From: Asticcacaulis sp. ZE23SCel15
GTDB lineage: Bacteria; Pseudomonadota; Alphaproteobacteria; Caulobacterales; Caulobacteraceae
Reading direction: 5' to 3'
Length of the DNA stretch: 64,000 nucleotides
Assembly: GCF_030505395.1 (NCBI RefSeq)
Contig: NZ_CP130044.1
Coordinates: forward strand, 1,287,001-1,351,000
Below, piece after piece: positions 1 through 9,821 of this stretch; the stretch's first letter is position 1, and each line of letters starts with the position of its first letter. The notes under the pieces were generated by a model that saw only the letters and a program-made list of their open reading frames with translations, was not told the DNA's origin and did not search any database. The position numbers and the translations under genes were made by a program.

Positions 1-3000
1 GGCGGGTGCGTTTTAATCCGGCGCTCCTCAAGGGCGAAGGCGCGCTGACGCCGAAGATGGTCATGGCCTACGGCCCTGCCGAAGACTTCACAGCCCTTGA
101 TCTTGACCGCGCGCCGGTCGATCTATCGGCTAAGGGCGTTGGTGGGCGGCAGGATGAGGCGGTCACCGCCGGTCGCGCCGGTGCGGGCATGGTCGACGGC
201 TATCTCTACACCGATCGCGGTATCTATCGTCCGGGTGAGACGGTGCATGTGGTCGCCCTGGTGCGCGATCCGCAGGGTAAGGCGATTAAGGATCGTAAGG
301 GCGCGCTGGTCGTCACCCGGCCGTCCGGGGTCGAAGCCTTCCGGGTGAAATTCGACAAGTCTGAAAACGGCTATGTGGCGGCCGATATCGCCCTGCCCAA
401 ATCGTCGCCGCGCGGTCAGTGGCAGGCCCGTCTTGAGGTCGAAGGCCTTGAAGGGGCCGCGGGTTCGGCGGCCTTTGCGGTCGAGGATTTCGCCCCTCAG
501 CGTCTGGGGGTCGATATTGCCGCCGACGCCGATAAGCCCCTGACCCGGCCCGATGAAGCGCGCGCCGTGCGGGTCAATGCGCGGTTTCTTTATGGGGCGA
601 CAGGCTCCGGCCTGACGGTCGGCGGGGAGGCGCGGGTGCGCGCCGACACCAACCCGTTCCCGGCCTTTAAGGACTATCGCTTCGGCAATGAGCAAAACCC
701 GTTTGAGGAAAAATATGTCAATCTGCCCGAAACCGTGACCGATGGTCAGGGGCAGGCGACCTTCCCGCTGGAGGCCTCGGTGGCGGGCGATACGGATCAA
801 CCGCTATCGGTGCTGTTGACCTCATCGGTGTTTGAACCGGGCGGGCGTCCGGTCAAGGAATCGGCAACGCTCCGCATACGGACAAAGCCGCTCTATCTGG
901 GGGTCAAGATCGACGCTCAGGACACTAAGGGTAATGAAGCCCCGCGTCTGGGGTTCAATATCATCGGGGTCAATGCGCAGGGGGCGAAGATCGCGGCCTC
1001 CGGCGTCAAGGTTCGGCTGGTCTCAGAAAACTGGAACTACGACTGGTACAGCCAAGACGGCCGCTGGGCCTGGCGGCGCACCGCCCGCGATGTGGTCGTG
1101 TCGGAAACCAGCTATGATCTCAACGCGGGTACCGGCCTGAACTTTGCTCGCAATCTCGACTGGGGCGACTACCGGCTTGAGATCGAGCACCCTCAGACCG
1201 GTGCGCGCACCGTCGTGCGGTTTGCGTCCGGTTGGGGCAATCCAGCCAAGTCCGCAGATGCGCCCGACTTCGTGCGTCTGTCAGCCGGGACCAAGGCCTA
1301 TGTGCAGGGTGATACCATCACGCTTACCCTCAAACCGCCCTATGAAGGCGAAGCGCAGATTGCGGTGGCCTCTGACCGTCTGATCGACATGAAGCATGTC
1401 CGGGTGGATGAAGATGGCACCACCGTGCGGCTGAAATCCGACGCCAGTTGGGGCGGTGGGGTCTACATCATGGTCTCGGTCATGCAGCCGCGTGATCCGG
1501 TCGCTTCGCCCAAGCCACGCAGGGCGATGGGTCTGATCTATGTGCCGCTCGATCCCAAATCGCGCAAATTAACGGTCGCCGTCGATACCCCGAAAGGCAC
1601 GCCGCAAATGCCGGTGATCGATAAGGCTGGCGACGCCTGGCTTGAGGTGCCGGTCAAGGTATCAGGGGCCAAGCTGGGCGAACGGGCGCGTCTGTCGCTG
1701 GCCGTCGTCGATCAGGGTATTTTGAACCTTACCAAATTCAAAGCCCCCGATCCGATTAGCTGGTACTTTGGCAAACGTGCGCTGGGGGTTGATTACCGCG
1801 ATGACTATGGCCGACTGCTTGATCCCAACCTTGGCGCACCGGCGGAGCTGAATTATGGCGGCGATCAGATCGGCGGCGAAGGTCTGACCGTCACCCCGAT
1901 CAAGACCGTAGCCCTATGGTCGGGTGTCGTGGAAACCGGCTTTGACGGTAAGGCGGTGGTGCGCCTTAAGGTGCCGAAATTCAACGGTGAACTTAAGGTC
2001 ATGGCCGTCGCCTGGACCGATGAGGCCGTGGGGTCATCACAGGAAACGATCACCGTGCGCGAACCCGTGGTGGCCGAACTGGCCCTGCCGAGATTCCTCG
2101 CGCCAGGTGATAAGGCGTTTGCCACGCTGGAGCTTAACAATGTCGATGGTAAGGCGGGCCTTTATGAAGCGGTGGTAACCGGCCTTAAAGGGCTGTTCGT
2201 GCAGTTCAAAAAAGCCTTTAATCTCGCCACCGGCCAGCGGATTCAGGAAGCCATTGAAATCAACGCCCCGCAAAGGGCCGGGATTTCGGCGGTCAATCTG
2301 TCGCTCAAGGCCGAGGGCTACAGCTTCAATGAGGACTACAATCTGCAAACCCGTAACGGCTGGGGCACGCGCACCCAGGTCTTTACGGAACAGCAGGGCG
2401 TGAACCAGACCTATGCCCCGCCTCGCGCGCTGCTTGAGGGCTTGCAACCCGGCACGATCAGTATTCAGGTCTCCTATTCGCCGTTCCGTGGCATTGACCC
2501 GACGCCACTGGCTGCCGCGCTCAATCGCTACCCTTACGGCTGCACCGAGCAGATATCGTCAGCCGCCTATCCGTGGCTTTATGTGTCGCCGTCCCTGACC
2601 GATGCCAAAAGCGCGGCTCGTGGGCAGATGATCCTCAAACAGGCTGTGGGCCGGATATTGGATCGTCAGTCGGCGGATGGTGCCTTTGGTCTGTGGAAAG
2701 CGGGCGATGGCGCGGCGGAAGGCTTTGTCGGGGCCTTTGCCACCGACTTTATCCTTGAGGCGCAAAAACAGGGCGTCTATGTGCCGCAAGAGGCACTCGA
2801 TAAGGCCATGAATGCCATGCGCGATATGTCGCGGCCCGATGGCTTCACCTCGGTCAATTACCGCCTGAAAGCCTATGACGGCGGCTGGTTCGGTCTGCAA
2901 AAGGATGACATTACGGCCCAGATCAGATCGCGCGCCTCGGCCTATGCGCTCTATGTCATGGCTAAGGGCGGCAACGGCGATCTGGCGCGCCTGCGCTGGT

Positions 3001-3938
3001 ATCACGATGTGCAGTTCAAGTCCGAGCGCTCACCTTTGGCCCGCGCGCAGGTGGCAGCCGCCCTGTCCATGATGGGCGATAAGGCGCGTGCGCGCTCCGG
3101 CTTTAAACAGGCGGTGCAGGCGCTGGGCTACAAAGACCCGCACGATTGGTATCAGTCGCCTCTGCGTGATCTGGCCGGGGTAACGGCGCTGGCCTATGAG
3201 GCTGGTGAAGGTACAATTGCCGCCGATCTGGCCAAACGGCTGGAAACCTCGATGAAAGATCCTGAGCGGTTGAACACTCAGGAGCAGGCGTTCATCCTGC
3301 GGGCAGCGTCCTATATGCTTAAGGCCGCAGGGCCGATCAAGATCGATGCCCAAGGTGTGGCGACCATCCCGTCGCAAGGCTCGCTGGCGCGTTACAATGT
3401 CGGGGCGGTGGCGCAGGCGCGTTTCAAAAATATGGGGTCAGGCCCGTTGTGGCGGACGGTAACGGTGACGGGCAATCCCCTTTTCGCACCACCGGCTGAG
3501 AGCAAGGGCTTTACGCTGGAGAAAGCCTATTACACGCTGGACGGGGCGCGGATTAATCCGGCGCAATTGACTCAAGGGCAGAAGGTTCTGGTGGTCATCT
3601 CCGGCCGTTCCTCCTATGCCCAGACGCGCCCGATCGTGGTTGACGATGCCCTGCCCGCCGGGTTTGAGATTGAGACGACCCTGACCAATGAGGACACGAG
3701 TGCTGGGCCGTTCCGCTTTGCAGGGGCGTTGTCGGCATTGGACGCGCAGGAAGCGCGCGATGACCGCTATGTCGCCGCCCTTGATGTCAGCGCGGCCAAT
3801 GGTTTTGCCATGGCCTATATTGCGCGGGCGACCACGCCGGGGGATTTCTATCTGCCGGGTGCCGAGGTGAAGGACCTTTACCGGGCCGATCTTTATGCCC
3901 GTACGGCGGGATCGCGAGTGACCATTGCCGGACGGTGA
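1..3938 (+). CDS. alpha-2-macroglobulin family protein (5' end outside window)
   Basis: Large periplasmic/lipoprotein-type bacterial alpha-2-macroglobulin, a protease-trapping protein. The reading frame is open to the left edge, so the N-terminus (signal peptide and first domains) is missing; about 1310 residues are visible, while family members are usually longer than 1500. An MG2-type motif DRGIYRPGET lies near the start of the fragment (about residue 69). The thioester motif CTEQ, which covalently traps proteases, has its Cys at codon 846 (nt 2541). The helical thioester domain and a C-terminal receptor-binding-like region follow. The next gene is pbpC; this pairing (YfhM/PbpC type) is well known and suggests a role in protecting the envelope after peptidoglycan breach. 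The family assignment is secure; the exact subfamily is inferred. Confidence 0.95.
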   Translation, partial: RVRFNPALLKGEGALTPKMVMAYGPAEDFTALDLDRAPVDLSAKGVGGRQDEAVTAGRAGAGMVDGYLYTDRGIYRPGETVHVVALVRDPQGKAIKDRKGALVVTRPSGVEAFRVKFDKSENGYVAADIALPKSSPRGQWQARLEVEGLEGAAGSAAFAVEDFAPQRLGVDIAADADKPLTRPDEARAVRVNARFLYGATGSGLTVGGEARVRADTNPFPAFKDYRFGNEQNPFEEKYVNLPETVTDGQGQATFPLEASVAGDTDQPLSVLLTSSVFEPGGRPVKESATLRIRTKPLYLGVKIDAQDTKGNEAPRLGFNIIGVNAQGAKIAASGVKVRLVSENWNYDWYSQDGRWAWRRTARDVVVSETSYDLNAGTGLNFARNLDWGDYRLEIEHPQTGARTVVRFASGWGNPAKSADAPDFVRLSAGTKAYVQGDTITLTLKPPYEGEAQIAVASDRLIDMKHVRVDEDGTTVRLKSDASWGGGVYIMVSVMQPRDPVASPKPRRAMGLIYVPLDPKSRKLTVAVDTPKGTPQMPVIDKAGDAWLEVPVKVSGAKLGERARLSLAVVDQGILNLTKFKAPDPISWYFGKRALGVDYRDDYGRLLDPNLGAPAELNYGGDQIGGEGLTVTPIKTVALWSGVVETGFDGKAVVRLKVPKFNGELKVMAVAWTDEAVGSSQETITVREPVVAELALPRFLAPGDKAFATLELNNVDGKAGLYEAVVTGLKGLFVQFKKAFNLATGQRIQEAIEINAPQRAGISAVNLSLKAEGYSFNEDYNLQTRNGWGTRTQVFTEQQGVNQTYAPPRALLEGLQPGTISIQVSYSPFRGIDPTPLAAALNRYPYGCTEQISSAAYPWLYVSPSLTDAKSAARGQMILKQAVGRILDRQSADGAFGLWKAGDGAAEGFVGAFATDFILEAQKQGVYVPQEALDKAMNAMRDMSRPDGFTSVNYRLKAYDGGWFGLQKDDITAQIRSRASAYALYVMAKGGNGDLARLRWYHDVQFKSERSPLARAQVAAALSMMGDKARARSGFKQAVQALGYKDPHDWYQSPLRDLAGVTALAYEAGEGTIAADLAKRLETSMKDPERLNTQEQAFILRAASYMLKAAGPIKIDAQGVATIPSQGSLARYNVGAVAQARFKNMGSGPLWRTVTVTGNPLFAPPAESKGFTLEKAYYTLDGARINPAQLTQGQKVLVVISGRSSYAQTRPIVVDDALPAGFEIETTLTNEDTSAGPFRFAGALSALDAQEARDDRYVAALDVSAANGFAMAYIARATTPGDFYLPGAEVKDLYRADLYARTAGSRVTIAGR

Positions 3939-3945
3939 TTTCCTT

Positions 3946-4070
3946 AGAACCTCCCCTGTTGCAGGGGAGGAGGGAGGCCCGTTTGCGGGCCGGAAGGTGG
4001 GGTAATGCGTCTGTTTGCCCCCTCCGTCGCCGGTAAACGGCGACACCTCCCCCGTAAACAGGGGAGGCGG
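3946..4070. repeat. palindromic intergenic repeat pair between alpha-2-macroglobulin and pbpC
   Basis: The stretch holds two inverted arms. The first begins with the hairpin CCTCCCC-TGTTGCA-GGGGAGG (from 3951). The second begins CCCCCTCCGTCGCCGG and ends in CCTCCCCCGTAAACAGGGGAGG (to about 4067). The same architecture (CCTCCCC hairpin plus CCCCCTCCGTC) recurs at 13675-13862, so this looks like a REP/BIME-type dispersed element. Its last GGGGAGG also serves as the ribosome binding site of pbpC. Confidence 0.6.
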
Positions 4071-6125
4071 ATGTCGATCCTCCTCAAATCCCTGATCGTG
4101 TTCCTCACGGTTCAGGTGGCTATTGTCGCGCTCAATTTCGCCCTTCCGCCGGATATGTCCAAGGCCCAAAAAGCCTCGGCGGTGGCGCTGGATCGGAACG
4201 GTGTGTGGTTGCGGGCCTTACCCGTTGATGACGGGCGCTGGCGCATCCGCGCCGATCTTCAGCGTACGGATAAAAGCTTTGTGCGTCATTTGCTCACAGT
4301 CGAGGATGAGCGCTTTTACCTCCATCATGGCGTCGATCCGTTAGCGCTGATACGGGCATTTTCATCCAACATGCAGGCCGGATCGGTAGTGTCGGGCGGA
4401 TCGACCCTCACCATGCAGACGGCGCGGCTGCTGTCGCCCAAGGATCGCACCTACCTGTCCAAACTGATCGAAGTGGTGCGGGCGGTGCAGCTTGAGGCCT
4501 GCTATACCAAACGCGAAATCCTGTCGATCTATCTGACGCTGGCCCCTTACGGTGGTAATCTTGAGGGGGTGCGGGCGGCGTCCTTATCCTATTTTGGCCA
4601 TGAGCCGGAAAGCCTGACGATCGGCGAACAGGCCCTGCTGATCGCCCTGCCGCAAGCCCCGGAAGCGCGCCGACCTGACCGCAACCCAAAGGCCGCGCTC
4701 TATGCGCGCAATGAGGTTTTGCTGCGCCTGCAAGACAAGGGCGCGATTACGCCCGCCGTCGCGCAAGAGGCGATGGAGGAACCGCTGGTGACGCGGCGGG
4801 CAGCCTTTCCGGCTCTGGCCTGGCACGCGGCGGGTCGTCTGGCACGACAGGTCAGGGGCTTGGAGGCGACCGTCATCACCACTATCGATGCGCCGTTGCA
4901 GAGCCGATTGGAGGCCCTGGCGCGGCAGACCGCGGTCGCCCAAGGCCTGAACAGTTCGGCGGCCATCATGGTGGTTGACATCAAAACCCGCGCTGTCAGG
5001 GCCAGTGTCGGCTCAGCAGGGCTTGATCGCGCTGGCGGCTGGATCGACATGATGCAGCGGGTCAGATCGCCGGGATCGAGCCTCAAACCGTTCATCTATG
5101 GCATCGGCTTTGAAGACGGCGTGATCGCGCCTGAAACCCGGTTGATGGACGTGCCGACGCGCTTTGGCGACTATCAGCCGGAAAATTTCGACCGGGTGTT
5201 TCACGGCGAGGTGTCGGCCAAAGACGCGCTGGTCAATTCGCTCAATGTGCCAGCCGTGGCGGTGCTGAACCGCATTGGGGCCGAGGGGTTTTCGTCGCGG
5301 TTGGAAGGGGCGGGTATCCACCTGATCCGGCCCAAGGCGGGGTTGAAAGATGCCGGTCTGGCGCTGGCGCTCGGTGGAGCGGGGATAAAACTGTCCGATC
5401 TGGCGTCGCTATATGCGGCCTTGGGGGACAATGGCGTGGTTAAGCCGCTGGCCTGGACGGAAACCGAGGCGAAGGTGCGGCCTTATCAGCCCGGATCGCG
5501 CCTGATGACGCAGGATGCGGCGCAAAAAACATTGGCGATCCTGCGTGAGACGCCTGCACCGGCGGGGCGGCTGCCGGGGGCGCTAATGAAATCGGCCAAT
5601 CGTCCGGCCTATAAGACCGGCACGTCTTATGGGTATCGTGACGCTTTGGCCGTGGGGGTGGCGGGCGGCCATGCCATATTGGTGTGGACCGGGCGACCTG
5701 ATGGCGGGGCGCGGGCCGATATGACCGGGCGCGATGCGGCAGCACCTTTGCTGTTCGATGTGGTCGATCAGTTGCAGGCGCCCGCGCAATTGCCGAATGT
5801 ACTGACGCCGGATAGGCCGCCGGAAGCGTTGAAAGAAATGAAAACCGTAAGTGCCGGGCCGGTGATTCTGTTCCCACCCGATGGATCGACGGTTTTTGTT
5901 GAGGTACGTGCGCGGGCAGGGGACGGCGATTTTACGCTTAAACGCGGCCTGAAACTGTCGGCGCGGGGCAAGGGCCTGCAATGGTATGTCAATGGCGAGG
6001 CCCTGCCCAAGGCTGACGGTGCGCCTTTGTGGTATCCGGCGCAGGAAGGATTCTATGATGTGGCGGTAGTTGATGGTGAAGACCGCGCCCGCCACGTCAA
6101 GGTGCGGGTCAAGGCGGTGGATTAG
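4071..6125 (+). CDS. pbpC: penicillin-binding protein 1C
   Basis: Bifunctional peptidoglycan glycosyltransferase/transpeptidase, anchored in the inner membrane by an N-terminal helix (about residues 5-25). The GT51 glycosyltransferase domain is recognised by SGGSTLTMQTARLL. The transpeptidase domain has the serine active site S336-S-L-K339, an SLN motif in LVNSLNVPAV, and K515-T-G-T. A short C-terminal beta domain typical of PBP1C follows. I start it at ATG 4071 because GGGGAGG precedes it closely and the next residues form the membrane anchor. An upstream in-frame ATG at 4005 would make the N-terminus out of repeat sequence. It lies in the same direction as the alpha-2-macroglobulin gene, as in the YfhM-PbpC pair. 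Confidence 0.95.
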   Translation: MSILLKSLIVFLTVQVAIVALNFALPPDMSKAQKASAVALDRNGVWLRALPVDDGRWRIRADLQRTDKSFVRHLLTVEDERFYLHHGVDPLALIRAFSSNMQAGSVVSGGSTLTMQTARLLSPKDRTYLSKLIEVVRAVQLEACYTKREILSIYLTLAPYGGNLEGVRAASLSYFGHEPESLTIGEQALLIALPQAPEARRPDRNPKAALYARNEVLLRLQDKGAITPAVAQEAMEEPLVTRRAAFPALAWHAAGRLARQVRGLEATVITTIDAPLQSRLEALARQTAVAQGLNSSAAIMVVDIKTRAVRASVGSAGLDRAGGWIDMMQRVRSPGSSLKPFIYGIGFEDGVIAPETRLMDVPTRFGDYQPENFDRVFHGEVSAKDALVNSLNVPAVAVLNRIGAEGFSSRLEGAGIHLIRPKAGLKDAGLALALGGAGIKLSDLASLYAALGDNGVVKPLAWTETEAKVRPYQPGSRLMTQDAAQKTLAILRETPAPAGRLPGALMKSANRPAYKTGTSYGYRDALAVGVAGGHAILVWTGRPDGGARADMTGRDAAAPLLFDVVDQLQAPAQLPNVLTPDRPPEALKEMKTVSAGPVILFPPDGSTVFVEVRARAGDGDFTLKRGLKLSARGKGLQWYVNGEALPKADGAPLWYPAQEGFYDVAVVDGEDRARHVKVRVKAVD

Positions 6126-6142
6126 CTTGCTTAGTTCCGGGT

Positions 6143-6170
6143 CAAGGGGGCTTGCCCCCTTGGATTTTAG
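6143..6170 (+). terminator. hairpin after pbpC
   Basis: A perfect 9-bp stem CAAGGGGGC-TT-GCCCCCTTG (6143-6162) is followed by GATTTTAG. It can end pbpC transcription, although the T-run is short. A close relative, CAAGGAGGC-GT-GCCTCCTTG, sits at 12238-12257, so it may also be a dispersed palindrome. Confidence 0.5.
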
Positions 6171-6188
6171 TGCGCTAACGCTTCGCGC

Positions 6189-6404
6189 TTAAGCCTTCAT
6201 ATCCAGCAAACGGCCAGTGACTTCGTTGACGGTTTTGATGACGCTGATATTGGCTTCAAAGGCGGTGCGGGCCTGAATCTGGTCGACGAAATCGCTGACC
6301 ACATCCTTACCCTGAGCGATGTCCTGAACCGTTTTGACGGCACTTTTGTCAAAGCGCGCCTGTGCGCTCATCAGCCCGCCGATGGCTGTGTTTAATGCCA
6401 GCAT
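6189..6404 (-). CDS. small protein resembling a flagellar rod/hook C-terminal segment
   Basis: A 71-residue protein. Its second half (TAFEANISVIKTVNEVTGRLLDMKA read in part) resembles the conserved C-terminal helix of flagellar basal-body rod and hook proteins (FlgC/FlgE/FlgG type, of the form YEANVKVIKTADEMLG). The N-terminal half (MLALNTAIGGLMSAQARFDKSA) also looks like the first helix of a rod protein. The middle domain of a normal rod protein is absent, so this is either a minimal rod-like protein of its own family or a shrunken relic. No other flagellar gene lies in the window. Convergent with pbpC. The similarity is seen by eye; the function is not established. Confidence 0.6.
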   Translation of the reverse strand: MLALNTAIGGLMSAQARFDKSAVKTVQDIAQGKDVVSDFVDQIQARTAFEANISVIKTVNEVTGRLLDMKA

Positions 6405-6508
6405 GATACTCTACCCGAACTTAAAAGGCCCCGCCGCATGCGCAGGCTTTACCCTTCCAACATGCGCCGAAAAGATTAAGCTTGTGGATAAATTCTAAGT
6501 TAAAGGAT

Positions 6509-7912
6509 CTAAACCATAAAACCCAAATTCGACGTGGCGAAATTACCAAGGTTCGGCAATACCCCCGGTAGTTCGGTGTTCGAGACCCCGAACCAGCGCG
6601 CCAGTGTGGCGGCGAACTGATCGACCGATGTGGTTGGCAGCAGGCGGCCCTGTCCCACCTGTTCATCGTCGTCTATGGAAACCGTAGGTGCCGTGCCATA
6701 GAACTTCCGGCCATTTACCGCCCCGCCCATGATGAAGTGGTGCCCGCCCCAGCCGTGGTCGGTGCCGTCGCCGTTTGAGGCCAGCGTCCGGCCAAAGTCG
6801 GACGCCGTGAAGGTGGTGACCTGATTGGCTACCCCCAGTTCAAGGGTGGCCTGATAAAAGGCCAGCATGGCTTCATCCAGCCGCGCCATCAGGCCTGGGT
6901 GATCTTCCATCAGGCCATCGTGGGTATCAAACCCGCCGAGTGACGCGAAATAGATTTGCCGCTTGGTGCCCAGCGTGTTGCGCGCGCCGATCATGCGGGC
7001 AATGATTTTAAGCTGATTGGCCAGCGAATTGTTTTGGCTGTTCGGATCGAAATTGGTAGTCAGATTGATAGGCGCGATGGCGTTGTTGACGGTGCCCTGA
7101 AGGTCGATGCTGCGGCGGACGACCTTTGAATATTCTTCTTCCATCAGGTGGGTGCGGTTCTGGGTCAGCAGGGTATAGAGCGCGTCCTGAACATTATCAT
7201 TACCGGTGGCGATATAGCGCAGGGCATCTATGGATACCGCGCCATTAGAGCCGACCTGATATTGCAGCGCGTTTTGCCCCGACAGGAAGACGGCATTACC
7301 GGCGGCGGAAATGCAGGTCATGGTCGACAGTCCATTGGACGATAGGGCCAGATCGCCCATCAGCCCGCCCCAGCCGACAGTCGCCCCCTCTGATCCTAAC
7401 GCCTGCCACACCGACTGCTGATCATTGTGCGAAAACAGCTTGGGGGGCAGGGGATAGAGTGTGCGGTTGGGGTGCTCATATTGCGCTGCGGTCAGCGGTG
7501 TAATCAGCGGCCCGACATTAAGTTGTACGCCCAAACGGCCCTGATCGAACAGGGCTTTCAGGCCCGGCAGGGAGGGCGACAGGGCATATTGCAGGCCATG
7601 CGGCAGGGTCTGACCCGTCGGGGTTAAAGCGGTGGCAGCGAGGTCATTACGGCTATAGGCAATGCTGCCGCGGATATTGCTATAGAGCGCATGGTTGGTG
7701 GCATCATAGGGCACAACCGTATTCGCATGGTCATTGCCGCCGTACAAAAAGATGCAGACAATGGCCTTATAGTCGGTGGCGTTAAAAGCGGCGGCTTCGC
7801 CAAAACTGGCCAGATTCATGGCCAGAGGGGCGGCGCCCCCCATACCCCCCAGGGCGGCGGCGCGGCCCAAAAGGGCGCGGCGGGTGAGATCTTTGGTGCG
7901 GTCGATGTGCAT
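6509..7912 (-). CDS. DUF1501 family exported protein (Tat signal)
   Basis: A 467-residue protein of the DUF1501 family (alkaline-phosphatase/sulfatase-like fold, function poorly known). The N-terminus carries a twin-arginine signal, TRRALLGRAAALGG with Arg11-Arg12, then a hydrophobic stretch, so a folded protein is probably exported to the periplasm. Family-like stretches are IFLYGGNDHANTVVPYD near the start of the mature part, GGFDTHDGLMEDHPGLM, and TASDFGRTLASNGDGTDHGWGGHH with its Asp/His residues. It starts 9 nt after the stop of the DUF1800 gene, so the two form an operon, as is common for these families. Family confident; biochemical role unknown. Confidence 0.9.
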   Translation of the reverse strand: MHIDRTKDLTRRALLGRAAALGGMGGAAPLAMNLASFGEAAAFNATDYKAIVCIFLYGGNDHANTVVPYDATNHALYSNIRGSIAYSRNDLAATALTPTGQTLPHGLQYALSPSLPGLKALFDQGRLGVQLNVGPLITPLTAAQYEHPNRTLYPLPPKLFSHNDQQSVWQALGSEGATVGWGGLMGDLALSSNGLSTMTCISAAGNAVFLSGQNALQYQVGSNGAVSIDALRYIATGNDNVQDALYTLLTQNRTHLMEEEYSKVVRRSIDLQGTVNNAIAPINLTTNFDPNSQNNSLANQLKIIARMIGARNTLGTKRQIYFASLGGFDTHDGLMEDHPGLMARLDEAMLAFYQATLELGVANQVTTFTASDFGRTLASNGDGTDHGWGGHHFIMGGAVNGRKFYGTAPTVSIDDDEQVGQGRLLPTTSVDQFAATLARWFGVSNTELPGVLPNLGNFATSNLGFMV

Positions 7913-7921
7913 CTTAAGGCC

Positions 7922-9694
7922 TCACTTCTGGATCAGATATTCAGGGCTGGCGATCACCAGCAGGAAGGCCGACCACATGCGATCGATTTTTTGGGCATCG
8001 GTCGAGGTGGCGCTGACCGGCACGGAGTCCAGCGCGGTTTTGATCAGGCTGACCGTGGCGGGCGATAGCTGGTCGCCGGCCATGTAAAGGTTCAGCCAGT
8101 TCACCAGCGCCGTTGTGTCGGCCACCATCGTCAGGGGCCGGGTATAGGTCAGGTCGATGTCGGCATAACCGTTCTTCATGACGTGGAGTGTGAAGTTGAT
8201 ATAGCTGGCGATCGAGCTTTCATTGACCAACTGGAACTCCGGTGCCACGGCATTGCGATCGGCCAGAGTGGTATTGGGCGGGACATAACCGGGACGGAAG
8301 AAGTTGAACACCGATCCTGAGCGCAGCGGGCTTTGGCCCAGACCGAAATCAGGATTGGTCAGGTCGTAAATCTCATACTTACCGCTCCAGGACGCAAAAC
8401 CGGCCGTGCGCAGCAATTGCACAAAGCGGATCATCGGCTCACGCAGCTTACCCGCGGTGTCGGCGGTCGGCACGGTCAGCGCTTCCGGATCGGTGAACAG
8501 GGCCTTCCAGAACGCCTTAAGGTCGCCGCGCACGCCGGAGCCGTTATTGTTAAAGGCGGACGCCACGCGGTTGATATAGGCGGCACTTGGGTTTGAGGTC
8601 ACCAGCCGCTGGATCATGGCACGCGCAAAGAACGGCCCGACATTGGGATGGTTGAACAGGGCATCGAGCGCGGTTTTGAGCGCCGCCGTACCTTCGGTAT
8701 TGGCGGGGATGCTGGTGCCCAGAAAATTAACCGCCAGCATCGAATGTTTGCTGGCCGTCAGCTTCATTGGGTTGGTGACATAGCGGGTATTGGGAATCGG
8801 ATAGCCTAAACCTGCGGGATTTGGCGTGGTCGTCACGCCGGTCAGATCGCGATCATAGCCGGTGAATACCCGCGCCAGATTGGTGACATCGGACTGGGTG
8901 TAGGTCTCAAGCTTGGCGCCACTAACCGGATCAGTCTTGATCGAGCCGTCGTTATTGAGCTGATAGAGGCCAAGGGTGAAAAGCTGCATCACCTCACGGG
9001 CATAGTTTTCATCCGGCTGGCGCCCTTGAGCGTTTTCTTTTTCGTTGCCAAGCGTGTTGAGATAGATGCCCATGGCCACGCTTAAGGTCACGTCCTCCAG
9101 CAGGGTACGGAAATTGCCAAAAGCATTTTTAGCCAGCATGTCCCAATAGGCGGCGATGCAGTAGGGCGGATAAAAGCCATCGATGGGATTCAGCGACACC
9201 ACGAAATGCTCGGAAAAAGCCAGCGCTATGCGTTTGCGCAATTGATCCGGGCTGGTCAGCACCTGATTCCAGATCATCCAGTCGCCGAACACCGGATTAA
9301 AATAGGTCTGCTCAGCGGTTATGGCATTGTGGCCGCGCGAATCGAGCCACGCCACGCCCGTTGGCCCCGGTGCCTCGTTCATGCGGGCGTCGAGCCAGCC
9401 GGAAATGCCCAAGGACTGAACGCTGCTGACATCGGATTCCGAGGCTGAAAACTGCGCCTGCAGCAGAAAGCGCGCGGCCTGAGACGTGCTGACCGGGGTA
9501 ATCGGTGGGGGTGGGGGGCTGACGCCGCCGCCGGATCCACCACCGGAACCTCCGCCCCCTCCGCCGCCACAGGCGGACAAGAGCAGGGAGGCCGTTGCGA
9601 TAGCGACGGCGGCGGGATGTATATCGGGCGTGAGTTCAGACCTGTCCGCGCCGTTTGCGTCAGTTTCCGGTACTACCGTCTCTGCCGTGTTCAT
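7922..9694 (-). CDS. DUF1800 family protein, predicted lipoprotein
   Basis: A 590-residue DUF1800 protein. The hydrophobic segment AVAIATASLLLSAC ends in an LSAC lipobox (Cys42) followed by a glycine-rich linker, which suggests an outer-membrane or periplasmic lipoprotein. About 25 residues before the hydrophobic stretch are unusual for a lipoprotein signal, so a start further downstream is possible. Typical family features include the LRKRIALAFSEHFVVSL and NENYAREVMQLFTLGLYQL-type stretches (here DENYAREVMQLFTLGL). First gene of the DUF1800-DUF1501 operon. Such pairs are widespread in bacteria but I know of no firm function. Confidence 0.9.
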   Translation of the reverse strand: MNTAETVVPETDANGADRSELTPDIHPAAVAIATASLLLSACGGGGGGGSGGGSGGGVSPPPPPITPVSTSQAARFLLQAQFSASESDVSSVQSLGISGWLDARMNEAPGPTGVAWLDSRGHNAITAEQTYFNPVFGDWMIWNQVLTSPDQLRKRIALAFSEHFVVSLNPIDGFYPPYCIAAYWDMLAKNAFGNFRTLLEDVTLSVAMGIYLNTLGNEKENAQGRQPDENYAREVMQLFTLGLYQLNNDGSIKTDPVSGAKLETYTQSDVTNLARVFTGYDRDLTGVTTTPNPAGLGYPIPNTRYVTNPMKLTASKHSMLAVNFLGTSIPANTEGTAALKTALDALFNHPNVGPFFARAMIQRLVTSNPSAAYINRVASAFNNNGSGVRGDLKAFWKALFTDPEALTVPTADTAGKLREPMIRFVQLLRTAGFASWSGKYEIYDLTNPDFGLGQSPLRSGSVFNFFRPGYVPPNTTLADRNAVAPEFQLVNESSIASYINFTLHVMKNGYADIDLTYTRPLTMVADTTALVNWLNLYMAGDQLSPATVSLIKTALDSVPVSATSTDAQKIDRMWSAFLLVIASPEYLIQK

Positions 9695-9821
9695 GGATGC
9701 CGCCCCGTATGCCCCTTACGCAAGGATTACGAGGCTGGCATGCAAAGGTTAAGGATTTTCAACAACGGAGATATATGGTTGCCGTTAAGCCTATATTCCT
9801 AATGCCATCCTTATAAACAGC

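Noticed and set aside
123-800. Open frame antisense to the alpha-2-macroglobulin gene
   Set aside because: Shadow of a high-GC coding region; the thioester protein on the plus strand is certain.
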